A DNA stretch of 35,000 nt. Origin: Cryptococcus deneoformans JEC21. Lineage: Eukaryota > Basidiomycota > Tremellomycetes > Tremellales > Cryptococcaceae. The notes under the pieces are model-generated. The model worked only from the letters and a program-made list of their open reading frames with translations. It did no database searches and was not told the origin of the DNA. Positions 1 through 11,052 of the stretch are shown here, one piece after another. The number at the start of each line of letters is the position of its first letter. Within the stretch, counting starts at the first letter, position 1. The translations under genes and the position numbers were made by a program. The stretch is taken from assembly GCF_000091045.1 (NCBI RefSeq), contig NC_006670.1, positions 292,501-327,500 on the forward strand, given 5' to 3'.

Positions 1-1635
1 TGGGGAGACACCATCCGAGACTGTTTTATTTTTGCGTCAGCGCATACTATATGGAGAGAGGTGAGGTAAGGACGACTCACGCAATGAGCCAGTCGCCAAA
101 GTAGTTCTACCCCGGCCAACGTTAGCAAAACACGGCATGCAAGAGACATGCAAAGAAAAATAATAATAAAAACTTACAGGGTGCTGAGATCGGCCCCACC
201 AGCCAGAAGTCAAAAGCTTGGTCCCTCTCTCCGTCTGCATGTATTCCAAGTCTACTCGCCCCATCCATCAGCTATCTCATCTCTTTCAAACGAAATACAA
301 TTCATCTAAACGAAGAAAAGAAACGAAAGAAGAGGCGAAATCGACTCACTCTTGGGGTTCTTTCCAGCCCTGAAGTCGGCCTTTTCATTATTAGCTACTC
401 TGAAGATGTACATCCCCGCGACTTCGACACCGACAATCAAGGCTGTCGCCACGGGACCCAGCTCGACGGGGGTGGAAGCCAAGAATCGCGCTTGGAGGCC
501 ATAGGTAAAAGGAACCCAGGTGAGGTCGCCAAAGGCGAGCATAAAGCCGAAGCCGTCGGTTGTAATGTCCATCTGGTTGAGGATTGTGTGCTTTGATATT
601 TGTTAGCGCCGCGGGTGTGCGCGGGAAATGGGGAGAAGAGCTCACCTCTTGCAAAAGACAGTCGAGGACATACCAGCCCTCAAAGACGAGGACGATCCAC
701 ATACTATCAGTCAGTTTTCCGATCCTGACGTATTGCTCGCAAGCGCAAGAAATGTTGAGTAAGAACCAGAGGATCATGCCGGGTCGAACTTCGTTGAATG
801 TCTTGAGGTCGAAAGAGGGGAATCCGGGGATGGTAGGGTTGAGAGGTCGGCCGATAAAGAACTGTAAAAGTAAAAGTAAGCATGTCAGTACTAGCCGGCG
901 AGAGCCGAATGAGAAAAATATGGTGATGGACGTACGTCGTAGACAACATTGCCAGAGTTCCCACCGAGAGCCAAGAGCTCACCAGAGAAAAAGCTCCACA
1001 CATAAACCCAGACGGCTTGGAAAGTGGCCATAGCCAGACTGGCCGAGATGAGGGGCACAAAGTGGTCGTGGAGCCAAGTGAAAGCTTGGATACCCCTGGG
1101 CTGGACCAAGACACCGGTAAGAAGACCAAGGGCGAGGAGAAGAGTGTAAAGACCTGTTCCCGATTAGCCTTGCAGACACTACCGGAGCAAGAGAGGGCGA
1201 CGTGGTAGACTAACCGTTCATCCTGTAGACTTTTCGTCGTCCATCCCTCAACAGATTACCTTCGACTCTCTGCCCGGGCAGGACGACTTCACAGATCATG
1301 CAGAACGCATACCAGCCGAGATACACGCCCGCAGCTTTCCAGTCCCACAACCTACCTGCCGAGCTCGGGTAGTTGCCTACCAGCGCAAAGGCATCTTTCC
1401 ACCCCTGTACACTAGTTGGTGTGCATCCGACTGCATCGTTGCAGGCAAAGAAGAAAAAGTAGGTGAAGAGAGGCGTGAAGAGGGTGATTGCGCCTGTGCC
1501 GCATGGCCCGAAGAACTCTGTGGGCTTTGAGCGGGGGTTGAGCTCTTGGTAGGTCTTGATGTGTGGGTGTGCGGGGAGGTCGAGGTGGGTTGTAGCTGTT
1601 ATGACTGTCGTCGTGGATTCTTCCTGGGCGTCCAT
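1..1635 (-). CDS. ERG24: Sterol C-14 reductase (ERG24 family), 3' end cut by window edge
   Basis: Enzymes of this family reduce the delta-14 double bond left by CYP51, using NADPH, in ergosterol synthesis at the ER membrane; they are the morpholine fungicide target. Exons on the minus strand: 1635-1215, 1153-936, 861-646, 590-350, 251-178, 106-81 and 20-1, all in phase, giving about 405 visible residues. Family landmarks in order: EFFGPCGTG near the N terminus, FFIGRPLNP, FNEVRPGMILW, the MDITTDGFGFMLAFGD block followed by LTWVPFTY, YIFRVANNEK, and SGWWGRSQHPNYFGDW before the edge. Several hydrophobic stretches fit the multi-pass fold of the ERG4/ERG24/lamin B receptor family. The start at 1635 is the first ATG before the conserved region. 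The usual RHPNY motif reads QHPNY here. The last part of the C terminus lies outside the window. Confidence 0.93.
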
Positions 1636-1738
1636 GGTGGGCGAATGGGCGAAAGAATAAAGCGGGAGGAATAATCCAAATGTGGAGACGCGGACTTTAT
1701 TTGCTCGTGGATTGTTGACTTTTTGAACACCGCGATGA

Positions 1739-1783
1739 CATGGTACGATACTGCAGCCCACAACTCGTCCACATCGTACCATG
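1739..1783. repeat. 11-bp perfect inverted repeat upstream of ERG24
   Basis: CATGGTACGAT at 1739-1749 is repeated as its exact reverse complement at 1773-1783, with a 23-nt spacer. It lies about 105-150 bp upstream of the ERG24 start, in the roughly 300-bp gap between ERG24 and the stop of the next gene. It could be a dimeric transcription factor site or a hairpin in the leader. Function unknown. Confidence 0.6.
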
Positions 1784-1931
1784 CACTGCACGATCTGCAG
1801 CCCGGTCTCCATGTCGTGCCATCGCAGAGCCAGGGAAGCAGATGGTACAGAGAACAGCAAAATCTATGCATTACAAATACACAATCCCGTCTACCTTCTG
1901 ACCGTTTCTCCCGTTTGACCGTCCTCGCTCC

Positions 1932-2589
1932 TCACGCCTTTTCCTGTAACAATATCTCCTCAATCCATTTGCCGAGCTTCTTTTCCATCACCAACATCAT
2001 CTTGCTGGCATAAGGATCTATAGACTGTCCCGTTTGGTTGGTCAGTGAGGGTGGGAGCGAAAGGGAGAGATGTATTTGGTTCGACGGGAATTTCTTGGCT
2101 ATGCCCAAGGAGATGTCAGCGGAAACGCATCGAGCATACCCTAGACATGTCTCTAGATGGTCTCGAGAATAGACAAAGCGTCGGCATAAGGAATCACTGA
2201 CCTAGTCGTTGAGACATTGGCAGAGCGATATCCGTTGAGCCAGACCTGAACAGCGGCGTCGCAGTCACTGGTATATTCTTCATATCGCCCATCCCAGCGG
2301 GAATCAGCATTTCTCCAGACACATCCATAGTCCATGAAACCACACTCACCCCTCTGGAAGGCATAGCAACAGACCAGTCCCCGGCCAACTTGTTATCCAC
2401 CTGTTCAACGCTCCCCATAGATGCCACACCGCCTGCAACGTTCCCCGCGGTATCTGTAGGCAGTCCAGTGCCGACCCATATCATAAGGGTGTTGACCATG
2501 CGGGTGAGATGGAAGTTGAATGAAGGCGAGGAAGGGATAGGCGACGGAATGGAGGTGTGGTAGGTGGATATCTGTGGCTGGAGAGACAT
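1932..2589 (-). CDS. Proteasome assembly chaperone 4-like protein (PAC4/PSMG4, yeast Pba4/Poc4 type)
   Basis: Exons 2589-2350, 2277-2202 and 2098-1932 give 160 residues, close to the usual size of this small family. The order of conserved elements matches PSMG4: an FHL..MVNTLMIWVGTG strand, the WSVAMPSRG turn, NIPVTATPLF, then the signature STDIALPMSQRLAKKF, and a C-terminal helix KMMLVMEKKLGKWIEEIL. In yeast and animals the protein pairs with PAC3 to help assemble the alpha ring of the 20S proteasome. The first intron is spliced to an AAG acceptor at 2278, chosen because it restores the conserved NIPV segment. The gene is divergent from the acidic protein starting at 2792, with about 200 bp between the two starts, so they probably share a promoter. 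The family call rests on motif order only. Confidence 0.75.
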
Positions 2590-2791
2590 TGCAGAGTGCT
2601 TTCCCGTGGATCCTGCTGCTTGATAGCTCTATGGTGTGGGAGTGATGATAATACGAGCAAAAGTGCAAAAGTATAGCGACGAATGAAGAATGCAGAAGAC
2701 GGCCGGCGGACGCTTGCAACGTCGATGTTCCCTCCACTTTCCACATCTCCTCGTTCCACATCTCATTCAACATTTCATTCCACAATCCACA

Positions 2792-3458
2792 ATGGCAGAC
2801 ATAACCCCACCGTCATCACAGCAGAACACTCCACAGCGCACTATCGACAACTCGCTCGCCAATCCCGATCCAGCCGCGATGGACGTCGATCTCGACGAAG
2901 ACTTGGAGAGCATCGCAAGTGAGGGCAGCGACAAGATCTCGGTCCCGTCTGGCGCAGAGAGGGCGAACCAAGTGCGACAGGCGGTTGAGGCGGATGCTGA
3001 TGAGAGTGGAGACGAAGGCGACGAGGAGGTTGAAGCCGAGGACGAGGCCGGGGCTGAGGAGAAGGGTAAAGTCGAGAAGAAGGATAAAGCGCCTCTCGGC
3101 GGTCCTGTACGTTTATCTTTGATGTATCTGGCTCGCCCAGCGGACTGACGGGATTCCGGTATGCAGACCAAGAAACGGACAAAACGACCATTCAAGGGCC
3201 AGTCTTTGTCAACACATCCGCACTCGCATGCTGCCCGTCCCCGTCCGCGGACAGAAGGTCCTCATAAGGCCGACGGCAGTCTTTTCGACTCTGAGATCGT
3301 GGCGAGGTGGAATGCAGGTGAGTTATCCAGTCTCGGGGTATACACCTCGATAATGGCTGACATGATTGTGCATAGACTTTGGCGATGTCTTGAGTCCAAG
3401 TCCACCTTGTAGCAACACCCGAGCTGCACCCGTACCTGCTCAAGCAGCACAATCATAA
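2792..3458 (+). CDS. Small acidic protein of unknown function
   Basis: Exons 2792-3106, 3167-3317 and 3376-3458 splice in phase to 182 residues. The ATG at 2792 sits in a good context (CACAATGG). The N-terminal half is strongly acidic (residues about 30-95: MDVDLDEDLESIASEG, then many Glu/Asp) and runs into a Lys-rich patch, KKDKAPLGG, followed by TKKRTKRPFKGQ, which could act as a nuclear localisation signal. The C-terminal third holds FDSEIVARWNAGDFGDVLS, the most protein-like conserved-looking segment, and ends in a Pro/Ala/Gln tail. I do not recognise a family. The acidic plus basic layout suggests a nuclear or chromatin-associated protein, but that is inference. It is divergent from the PAC4-like gene and convergent with the gene ending at 3631. 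Confidence 0.7.
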
Positions 3459-3630
3459 CCCACCATGAACATACGATTAATTCATCTTTTTGTAAATCAT
3501 AGACGATTTTCCATTTCCATGCCATGCAAAGCCATTGTAAAGTATTACTACAACATAAAAGTTACTGAGACCGCCTTCCCCCCGATGAGTTTCCTCGCAC
3601 CAGAACTCCAAAAAAGCCGACCACTCAGCA

Positions 3631-4615
3631 TTAAGCACCCACCCAGCTCTTCACACTCTCCCACCAACCTCTTGGCTCCTCTTCTCCGGGGACACCACCT
3701 ACTACGATTTCCTCTGTCGGTTTTGTCTCTTCCGATAAAGACATGACGGGTGCAACCTCCTCTGTCACGAGTGCCGATGTCGCTGCCGCTTCCGCCGCTG
3801 GCGAAGAAAGTTGTTGGTTGTCGGTCAACTTGGCTTTACGTTCCTCTTCTTCTCTCATGCGGCCGATACGCGCCTGCACGGTCTGCATACCGCTCGTAAG
3901 ACTGCCTAGGACGATACCCATGACAAGTGATCGGATGAACAGCGGTCTCGGTAGCTTGTCTGCACACCAATTCCCCAATCATCTTCTTTGTCAGGTATGA
4001 TAATGGGGTAAGAAAGTGGATGGATATATATATACTCACAGGCAGTACCAACAACCAAACCCATTAACCCACCAGCCACACCGCCATCCTCCCACTTTAC
4101 CTCTCCCTTCCTCCATCCGGCCTTTCGCTTCACCGCTGACCCTTCCGGTCCGCCTTGGGCAACACCTTGAATCTCCCCAGCAGGACCAAACACCTGTTCC
4201 CTCGCCCAGCCTACAGATTCATCCACCAGCACAAACCCTGCCGTCGCCCCTCCCAGCCCGAGAGCGTATTTCCCACCTGCTTTGAGAGCCCCAAAGAAGA
4301 CTCGGTAATTTCGCGTTTTTGTGTAGAAATACTAAATAATACATAATACTAGTTAAGCTCCTGTTTCCCGTTTATGAAAAGAGGAGAAACCAAACGTACC
4401 CATCCCTGGACAGTCTTGGGTTTCCTATGCGCATTTTCAACCAAGAACCTCAACCTCGCTCGACTTCCGCCCCGGATGAACCCGATGGAAAGCCCGACAA
4501 GGCCAGCGGCGGCGGGGAGCATGATGAGGTTGGTCGGGACGGTGAGCGAGATGGCGCCTGGGATGGTGGTGTTGTCGCCCGATTGCGGGGTCTCTGCGAG
4601 GTCTGAGAGGGACAT
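3631..4615 (-). CDS. Glycine-rich four-helix membrane protein, possibly mitochondrial (Tim17/22/23-like topology)
   Basis: Exons 4615-4400, 4331-4040 and 3959-3631 give 278 residues in phase. Four hydrophobic, glycine-rich segments are visible: LIMLPAAAGLVGLSIGFI (about residues 30-50), GGKYALGLGGATAGFVLVD (about 90-110), GGVAGGLMGLVVGTAYKL (about 155-170) and LVMGIVLGSLTSGM (about 175-195). They are followed by a coiled, charged stretch (QARIGRMREEEERKAKL) and a C terminus ending WWESVKSWVGA. Small-residue helices with GxxxG-like spacing are typical of the Tim17/Tim22/Tim23 superfamily and related inner-membrane proteins, but I see no decisive signature, so the location is inference. The ATG at 4615 (ACACAATG) is preferred over one 24 nt upstream. 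Its stop is about 170 bp from the stop of the convergent acidic gene. Confidence 0.72.
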
Positions 4616-4992
4616 TGTGTCGGTATGTGTGCTTAACACTTGTAGACGAGAGAAAGAGGAAAAGGTGTGGAAATAGACGTTTACTTGGCTGATTCAAGAA
4701 GCCGTTCGTTCAGACACGGACACCGAAATTGCAACCGGCGGGAAATTCAGAACCCAAAAACCTCCACTTTTCATGACGGAACCACGATGACATACAAATG
4801 ATCATTTATTTAAAAGTAAACAAGGATAGCTATATAATCTAGTTGTCATGATGCATGAATACTAGGTACACTTTTCTCGGTTCCTGTATCTGCATAATCT
4901 TTATCTGACACGTCGCGTCGTTCCACTCCTCATTTCGCTTTTTGCCCACCGGTTTAGTCACTCACGAGCAGCCTATAAACTTCATAAAGCGC
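4616..4992. other. Intergenic, no gene seen
   Basis: This holds the promoter of the membrane-protein gene ending at 3631 and the 3' flank of the glycerol-3-phosphate dehydrogenase gene. Both genes lie on the minus strand. The stretch around 4790-4860 is AT-rich. No open frame or RNA gene is convincing. Confidence 0.6.
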
Positions 4993-6647
4993 TTAGAGCC
5001 CCTCGGTCAGTTGCTCAACGGGGACACCTTCCCAGGAAATCTGGTAGACCTTGTCGAACAGGGGATACGCTCGAGATCGGTTCTTGGCGCTGAGAAAGTT
5101 GTGCACGTCCTTGGCCTGTGATAACAAGTTGAGTCAGCTTGCAATATGTTGAGCTGGAATGGTATGGCGTACAGTGTGGATACCTTGGAGCTCTAGATTT
5201 ACATGGTTAGCATTGAATGCATGTGGAACCAAAATGTCAAGACTCACTTTGTCCGTTCAACATCTCTGCCTCAAGTTGATCAAATGACTTTCGAAACCAT
5301 ATATCAGCACACACACCTTCTCGTTCTTCCAAACTCTTTCCAGCAAGTCTCACCTTGTTAGCTCCTACAAACGCAGCCGCAACCTTGTAGTTCCTTCCAG
5401 AAAGACAAGAAGTAATCACATCACTGACACCCGCACTCTCCTGCAAGAAACTCTCCTCCTTGACGTCTACAAAGAATTCTTGGCAAAAGTGCTTCATCTC
5501 CAGAAGGCCAATACGCATAATGGCCGCTACGTACGTACAGCATTATCAGGATGAGTGAGATGACAAGAGGATGGTGGAATGGGGACGCACCCTTGGAGTT
5601 ACTACCGTAGCCGAGACCGTCGATAAAGCCAGCCGCAACAGCGACAATGTTCTTGAGAGCGCCGCAAAGACTGACACCAGCGACCTAGTATTTCTATCAG
5701 TGTTTGTATACTTTATGATCAGAAGCAAGTGAAACATACATCGTCAATGAGCTGAACCTTGAACTTGGGAGTTTCTTAAATAAATAAACAAAAATGCAAT
5801 CATCTTCCGTCAGCCTCGTCTGTCTTTCATCTCGATAGCAATGACTATGTATAAGAACTTACGGAAAAGCTTCAGCCACAGCTCTCCATCTTCCTTGTTT
5901 CGGTAACCGATAGTAGTCTCTGAGAAAGTATCCCTAGCGACTTCATTGGCAATGTTGGCTCCACTCAAAGCAGAGCAGGGGATACCGAGACGTTGCTCGA
6001 TAACATCAGCGAAGATGTGAATATCATCGCCCTGGACTTCGACACCCTTTCCCGACAGTTAGTTGGTATAAAATAAGAAGAGAGAGACAAGGAAAACGTA
6101 CTTTGATAAGAGTGATGGCCTTGGCATCCTTCCGGACGTTACCCTCCAAAGTGTCTAAAACCTTTCCAAGGACTTCAACGTTCGTTAGCTGCAAACGCCA
6201 GGCTCACCTTCATAGGAAGAACACTGACACTGGTGAGGGGTGACGAATACCAAAGCTGTTGCGTCCTTGACGGCCTCTTTCAAGTCGGGGACAGCCACGA
6301 CATTGTCCTCGAGCTTAACACCGGGGAGGTACTTTCTGTTTTCGTGCTCAGAGTTGATAATCTCAGTAAGCTTCTTGCCCTCAAACTGCACAACAGAATC
6401 AGGTATAAATCTATTAATACATGTCCTTCAACAATCCCAAAACTGACCTCTTCCTCATACACCCAGACAGAGACGCGGGTGTCGTCAAAGACGTCGGGGT
6501 GCTTCTTAGTGTTGATACCGGCAATGCGAGAGATAGCAGAACCCCTTTGCAAGTCCCATCAGCACTAATACTTGCAAACCCCGGCCCTCGAGCGCAAAAG
6601 GCTCACCAGTTACCAGAGCCGACGACAGCGACCTTTTCCTTGCCCAT
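4993..6647 (-). CDS. GPD1: NAD-dependent glycerol-3-phosphate dehydrogenase
   Basis: The enzyme reduces dihydroxyacetone phosphate to glycerol-3-phosphate with NADH, feeding glycerol (osmolyte) and glycerolipid synthesis. Eleven exons splice in phase to 344 residues: 6647-6607, 6544-6448, 6385-6229, 6172-6102, 6046-5873, 5774-5740, 5694-5591, 5526-5354, 5287-5248, 5192-5173 and 5115-4993. The Rossmann motif [14 protein letters not shown] starts near residue 10. Later come VTPHQFLGKVL, LIKGVEVQG, the substrate-site block [10 protein letters not shown], the catalytic-lysine region [14 protein letters not shown], and [17 protein letters not shown]. The length is normal, so it probably has no targeting extension. 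Several exons are tiny (20-41 nt). The exon 3 donor GTCAGTG was chosen because it restores the HQF motif; other choices give a stop or an insertion. Confidence 0.95.
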
Positions 6648-7677
6648 TTTTGAAGCTACAGTAAAAGTACGAATGGAAAGCGGAGATGTAGACTTGAGAG
6701 GGGCTGTGCTTGGAAAAGAGGCAGATGCAAGTGAGCGAAAGGCTCTTGCAGGGGAGAATCTGACAAAGGCTGACGTGGTGGATAGTCGTTCCCAGGGAAT
6801 AGGCTGATGGGTAGAGAAAATGGGGGCGTCTGATATATTTATCTATGGGGCGGGCTGTGTGGGATGACGACAAATAAACTCAAGGGGGACAACGTCACGG
6901 GTAAATTTCTCCGCCGGTCTCGCATTCCCGCCCTTCGGACATGAATTTATTTATAGTCGTGGGACGCTTCGGTGCATGCTTGGAGCTGACGAGTGGATCT
7001 CATATAATTGCTTTGTACTGATACACTCACCTCTTCATACGTATGCCTAACCACGGTTTCATGCAGCGAGGCCACCACCACTACAAGGCAACTTGGCACT
7101 GCCAAAGACCCAGCAATCATCAGCCTATCCAAGACCGATAAGACCGATCGCGGATTCGTCGTGCCCTCCTCACCCTCGGAACTCGGGCAGGTATCATCTA
7201 CAATCCACCACAAACATCCAGTTCACACGGCCCCAGAAACAACAACCCTTACGAACTATGCAGGCAAAGTACAAGCCACCCTTGATTAATTAGTCGCAGA
7301 CTGCACATGCTGCACCAACCGCCCGAACACATAGAAGAAAGACACTTCTGATGCATCTCCCATTAGGTAATAGTATTACAACACGCTCATATTGCTATTC
7401 AATGACCGGAAACGAGGATGTTTGTCTGCTGAGCTTATGGACAGGACCTCCCATCACCGGCACCTGCACCTGGATTGCCTTTATAAGGCCAGGAAATAGA
7501 AAATGTTAATCATAAAGGCCATTATAATGCGTAGGTGATGTTTGTTCTCCCAATGACAATGATAGGATTGACGGTGCTTAGTGGAATACACGAGGATGAT
7601 GGCGATAAGAATAAGGGTATATGGGCAACAGGGCCTCGTTTTAATCGGATTGCTATCTGTCGAAAGCGAAGAGGGTA
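6648..7677. other. Intergenic region, about 1.0 kb, upstream of GPD1
   Basis: This lies between the GPD1 start and the stop of the GH13 gene, both on the minus strand, so it holds the GPD1 promoter and the GH13 3' end. A TATA-like TATATTTAT lies near 6834-6842, about 190 bp upstream of the GPD1 ATG. Short open frames on both strands have no protein-like features. Confidence 0.55.
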
Positions 7678-9745
7678 TCATAGTATGAACATCAGTCCCA
7701 GTGCACCAGCAACGGCTGCTGGCAAGCTGAGAGCTGATCCGAGACCTGTTGCGGGTGCCAACGCGGGGAAAGCAGCCGAGGTGATGTTGGGGGACACATA
7801 GGTTGACATGCCAGCATCACCGCAAATTCCCATTGCCGAAGCATCGCTCTGTGCGGCAAAGACCTGAAGCGGGTGTTAGGATAATATCAGGGATGACCTG
7901 GAACAAAGGCACTTACATAAGGCATACCTCCGTAGCCAGAAGCAGAGTAAGAGACGAGCATGGCACCACCAGATCCAACAGTGAACTGCTTGCAAGAAAG
8001 AAGGCTATGTAGAGTCAGCTTCTCTGCAACTTTTACAACTACTGTTGGACCTACTCAACGACACTGGACTGGGAAGGCCAGCCGCTAGTGGGCACGCCAA
8101 ACCCGACGTTTTGACTGGGGCTTCCTCGCTAAACAACTGTCAGTTGAACCGCTTCCTGGCCAGGAACATCTCACTCACGTTGGTCAAGACAGCAAGCAAA
8201 GGTCCCTTCCTGAACGCTACATCATAGTCGGTCGAAGCCACGATCTTGGTCTGAGAGTCCAAAAAGTTCTTTCCGTCAAACAAGGTGTTGTTAGAGATCA
8301 CAGCGTGTCGGATCTCATTCAGCCTCTTGATGTGGTTGTAACTAGTCGTGTTGGCATACTCGGAAGTCCAAAGCGCTTGTCGGTTGTAAGGATCGCCGGC
8401 ACCGCTAGCAAAGTCTTGCTCTTGGCCGTAATACACTACTGGCAAACCTTCAAAAATGAACTGAACAGTCATCGCGTTGTAAGCCAGCTGAGAGTCGGCG
8501 GTAGTGTTTCGCCATCGAGGAAGATCATGGTTTTCGATAAAGTTACCGATGAGACCGGGGGTAGGGAACGTGCCCAAAACCTGAGTAGCAATGTCGACGA
8601 ATCTGGACATGTTGCCGTTTGGAGTACCGAATCCATCCACAATACCGTAGTAGAGAGGGTAGCCAAGGACGGAGTCCATCCAATTTTGGGTTTGGAACTT
8701 GGCGGCAAAACTGTGCAAGATCAGTCAGTACTCCCCCGTATAGGCAATAATCACTCACTTAATGTCGTCTGTGTAGACCTCGCCCATGCAGAAAACACCG
8801 GCAGCACCGCAGAATCCTGTCCAGAACTCTCCGGGGACGTGCTTGGCAGCATCGATACGTAAACCGTCAATCTCGTACTCAGCAGTCAAGTTGGAAATCC
8901 AAGCTTGCAATGTTGAGACGACAGCCTCGTTCTCAGTGTTAACGTCCATCAAAGGCAACTTGTCGTCACCCAACCAACAGTTTTCTACTGATGTCTGATT
9001 GCTGTAATCGATCCAACATTGAGGGTGGAATTCTGAGGGATCGGTCCAAATAGAACCGTCAGCGACAAGATCAGAGGTACTGAAAGAATCGTTGACAGTG
9101 GTTCCAGGGATGTTGTTGACGACAATGTCGACCATCAAGTACATTCCCCTGTCGTGAAGAGCTTTGCTGAGCGCCTTGAGGTCATCGGCGGTGCCGAAAC
9201 GAGGGTTGAGAGCACGAGGGTCATTGACCCAGTAACCGTGATACGCATAGTGGTAGGGGGTATCGCGGTCAATGTTTTCTAAAGGCAAAATCAGCACATG
9301 TGCGTCACGCGACCAGGTACAGAAACGAAATGCGGCTTACGACTAACGGGAGAAATCCAAATAGCGTCAAAACCCATGTCAGAAATATAATCAAGCTTGT
9401 CAATGATAGACAGCCATGTTCCGCCACACCATCTATTAATGCGTTAATCAATCATGCATTCTCAATACTACGCTTGATTCCCCCACTCACGTTTGGTCGA
9501 TGGGATCACATTCATCCGGTATCGGGGAGGACCGAGCGGGCGCAGTGTCGGAGACTGGAGCGAATCGATCGGTGAAAAGCCTGCAGTGCCCGTGCTAATG
9601 AGCAAAAACGTTCATATCAAATAAGGGGATTAAATGCTCACTGGTAAATGGATTTGCCTTTCCACTCGTCGGCAGAAGCTGCACTTACGACGCTGATCGC
9701 CACGAGGGAAGAAAACAATAATGACAATGACAAGTGTGATCTCAT
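7678..9745 (-). CDS. Secreted GPI-anchored GH13 alpha-amylase family protein (possible alpha-glucanotransferase)
   Basis: Eight exons (9745-9642, 9580-9491, 9432-9341, 9278-8759, 8710-8179, 8128-8055, 8004-7917, 7863-7678) give 561 residues. A signal peptide ([18 protein letters not shown]) leads into SIYQLFTDRFA, the start of a fungal GH13 barrel. Conserved regions: I, VDIVVNN (Asn about 151 where His is usual); [12 protein letters not shown] with the nucleophile Asp about 238; III, GEVY with acid/base Glu about 262; IV, FIENHD with Asp about 331. A domain C with [13 protein letters not shown] follows. The C terminus is Ser/Ala/Pro rich and ends in a hydrophobic tail ([15 protein letters not shown]), a GPI signal. 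GPI-anchored Aspergillus relatives (AgtA type) are alpha-glucanotransferases linked to wall alpha-glucan, so a wall role is more likely than starch digestion. That role is inferred. Confidence 0.92.
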
Positions 9746-10990
9746 TATTGCAGTTGGAGCAAGAGGTGTCGGGAAGGGCTGATTAAAGACAGTCGGTGGA
9801 GAGGAGGAGATAGTATAATGAGCGACAAGGGTCGATACGGGCTGATTATAGGATATGGATATGTGTGGCCGGAAATAGGTCTACTGATCGACCATGTGAC
9901 TATTAGAATCGAGTGATGGTGATGAATGTGTAAGGAAGAAGCTCGCGGTGACTACAAGGGAAGGATGGACAGTGCACAGATGAATGCACGGATGCGTCAA
10001 CGGAATGGCGAATGTGTGTGGCGAGGATGTCGAGTGAAAGAGTGGATTGAAAAGGGAGAAGGGAAGGGAAATCGTCGTAGCAACTTTGCTCTCAACCTAG
10101 GGAGCTGGTGAAGAAAGTCGTGTAGCTTGGCTGACACTGATCGGATGATAGGCCGGTGGAGAAAAAAGGAAAGGATGGTTGGTCGGGGTCGGTGAGAGGC
10201 TGGGATGCGTTTGAATGAGCGTGGTGTTGGTAAATGAGTGTGAGATGTGGTCGAAAAGCAGGAAGACGACGTTTGCCTTTACTTTCGAGGCCACTGTTGG
10301 TTGTTGGCTGTTTGGTGGAAGTGTCAATTCAGCCGACAGCAAAGAAAATATGAAGAACAGAAATTGTCGGGTTTGGGTTTTTACCGCCGAACTTCGACCG
10401 CTGATCGTTACCGACGCCTCACAAACAACAACCGCCGCCGTACTGGTGCTCATTTTCCTGCCCAGCTTCCATGGAATCTCCGCTGAATCTCCCATTTGCT
10501 ATGCATGCATCTCCCTTGCTTTAGTGTTTGGGGTGGTGACTATGCCAGCCCGAGCTGCGTATAGCAGCTTGACCCATTGAATTGAACATTTCAGATATCA
10601 GGCGCGTTCGCTTTTCAGGAAGCTCAAAACAAGCATCGTGGCTGACAAATGACAACAGGGAAAACAAACACCAAGAAACACAAACAGCACAATCATGTTC
10701 CTTTTCCCCACAGAGTCTCAGGAACTGGCCACAAGGTACTAATTGATGGATGGCGGAAGACCAGAGGATGTGCTGGCCAAGTGTCTAAGGAACGGTGATT
10801 CCCCGCATGATTTTAGCGCCATCCCTTAATCCGCTCCGTTCCGTTAAAACAACGGCCGGCGACCGGCCAAAAGTCCGGTTGAATGAATTCCCGGTACCGC
10901 GTTTGCGCCCGATGTTTGTTCTCGACGCGAGCCTCCATAATCGACTCGACTTGGATCGATTTACCGTGCTGCCAACTGCTTTCGATGTTC

Positions 10991-11052
10991 TATGCCAAAG
11001 ACAGTCGCGCATTGGACTTCCTATGCCAAAGTCAGTGGCGCGTTGGACTTCG
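10991..11052. repeat. Imperfect 31-bp tandem duplication (2 copies)
   Basis: Copy 1 (10991-11021) and copy 2 (11022-11052) both begin TATGCCAAAG and carry CAGT, GCGC-like and TTGGACTTC blocks at the same offsets, with a few substitutions. It lies in the long intergenic region upstream of the GH13 gene. It is probably a small local duplication. Confidence 0.8.

Noticed and set aside
584..1033. 149-residue plus-strand open frame
   Set aside because: It is antisense to ERG24 exons and introns and has Lys/Arg/Ser-rich chance composition.
8305..8862. 185-residue plus-strand open frame
   Set aside because: It lies wholly antisense to the well-supported GH13 exons; its sequence is the complement of conserved amylase blocks.
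10097..10580. Overlapping open frames of 132 (minus) and 121 (plus) residues upstream of the GH13 gene
   Set aside because: Composition is biased (Ser/Thr/Pro from CT-rich DNA), neither has good splice partners or conserved-looking segments; more likely promoter or leader.
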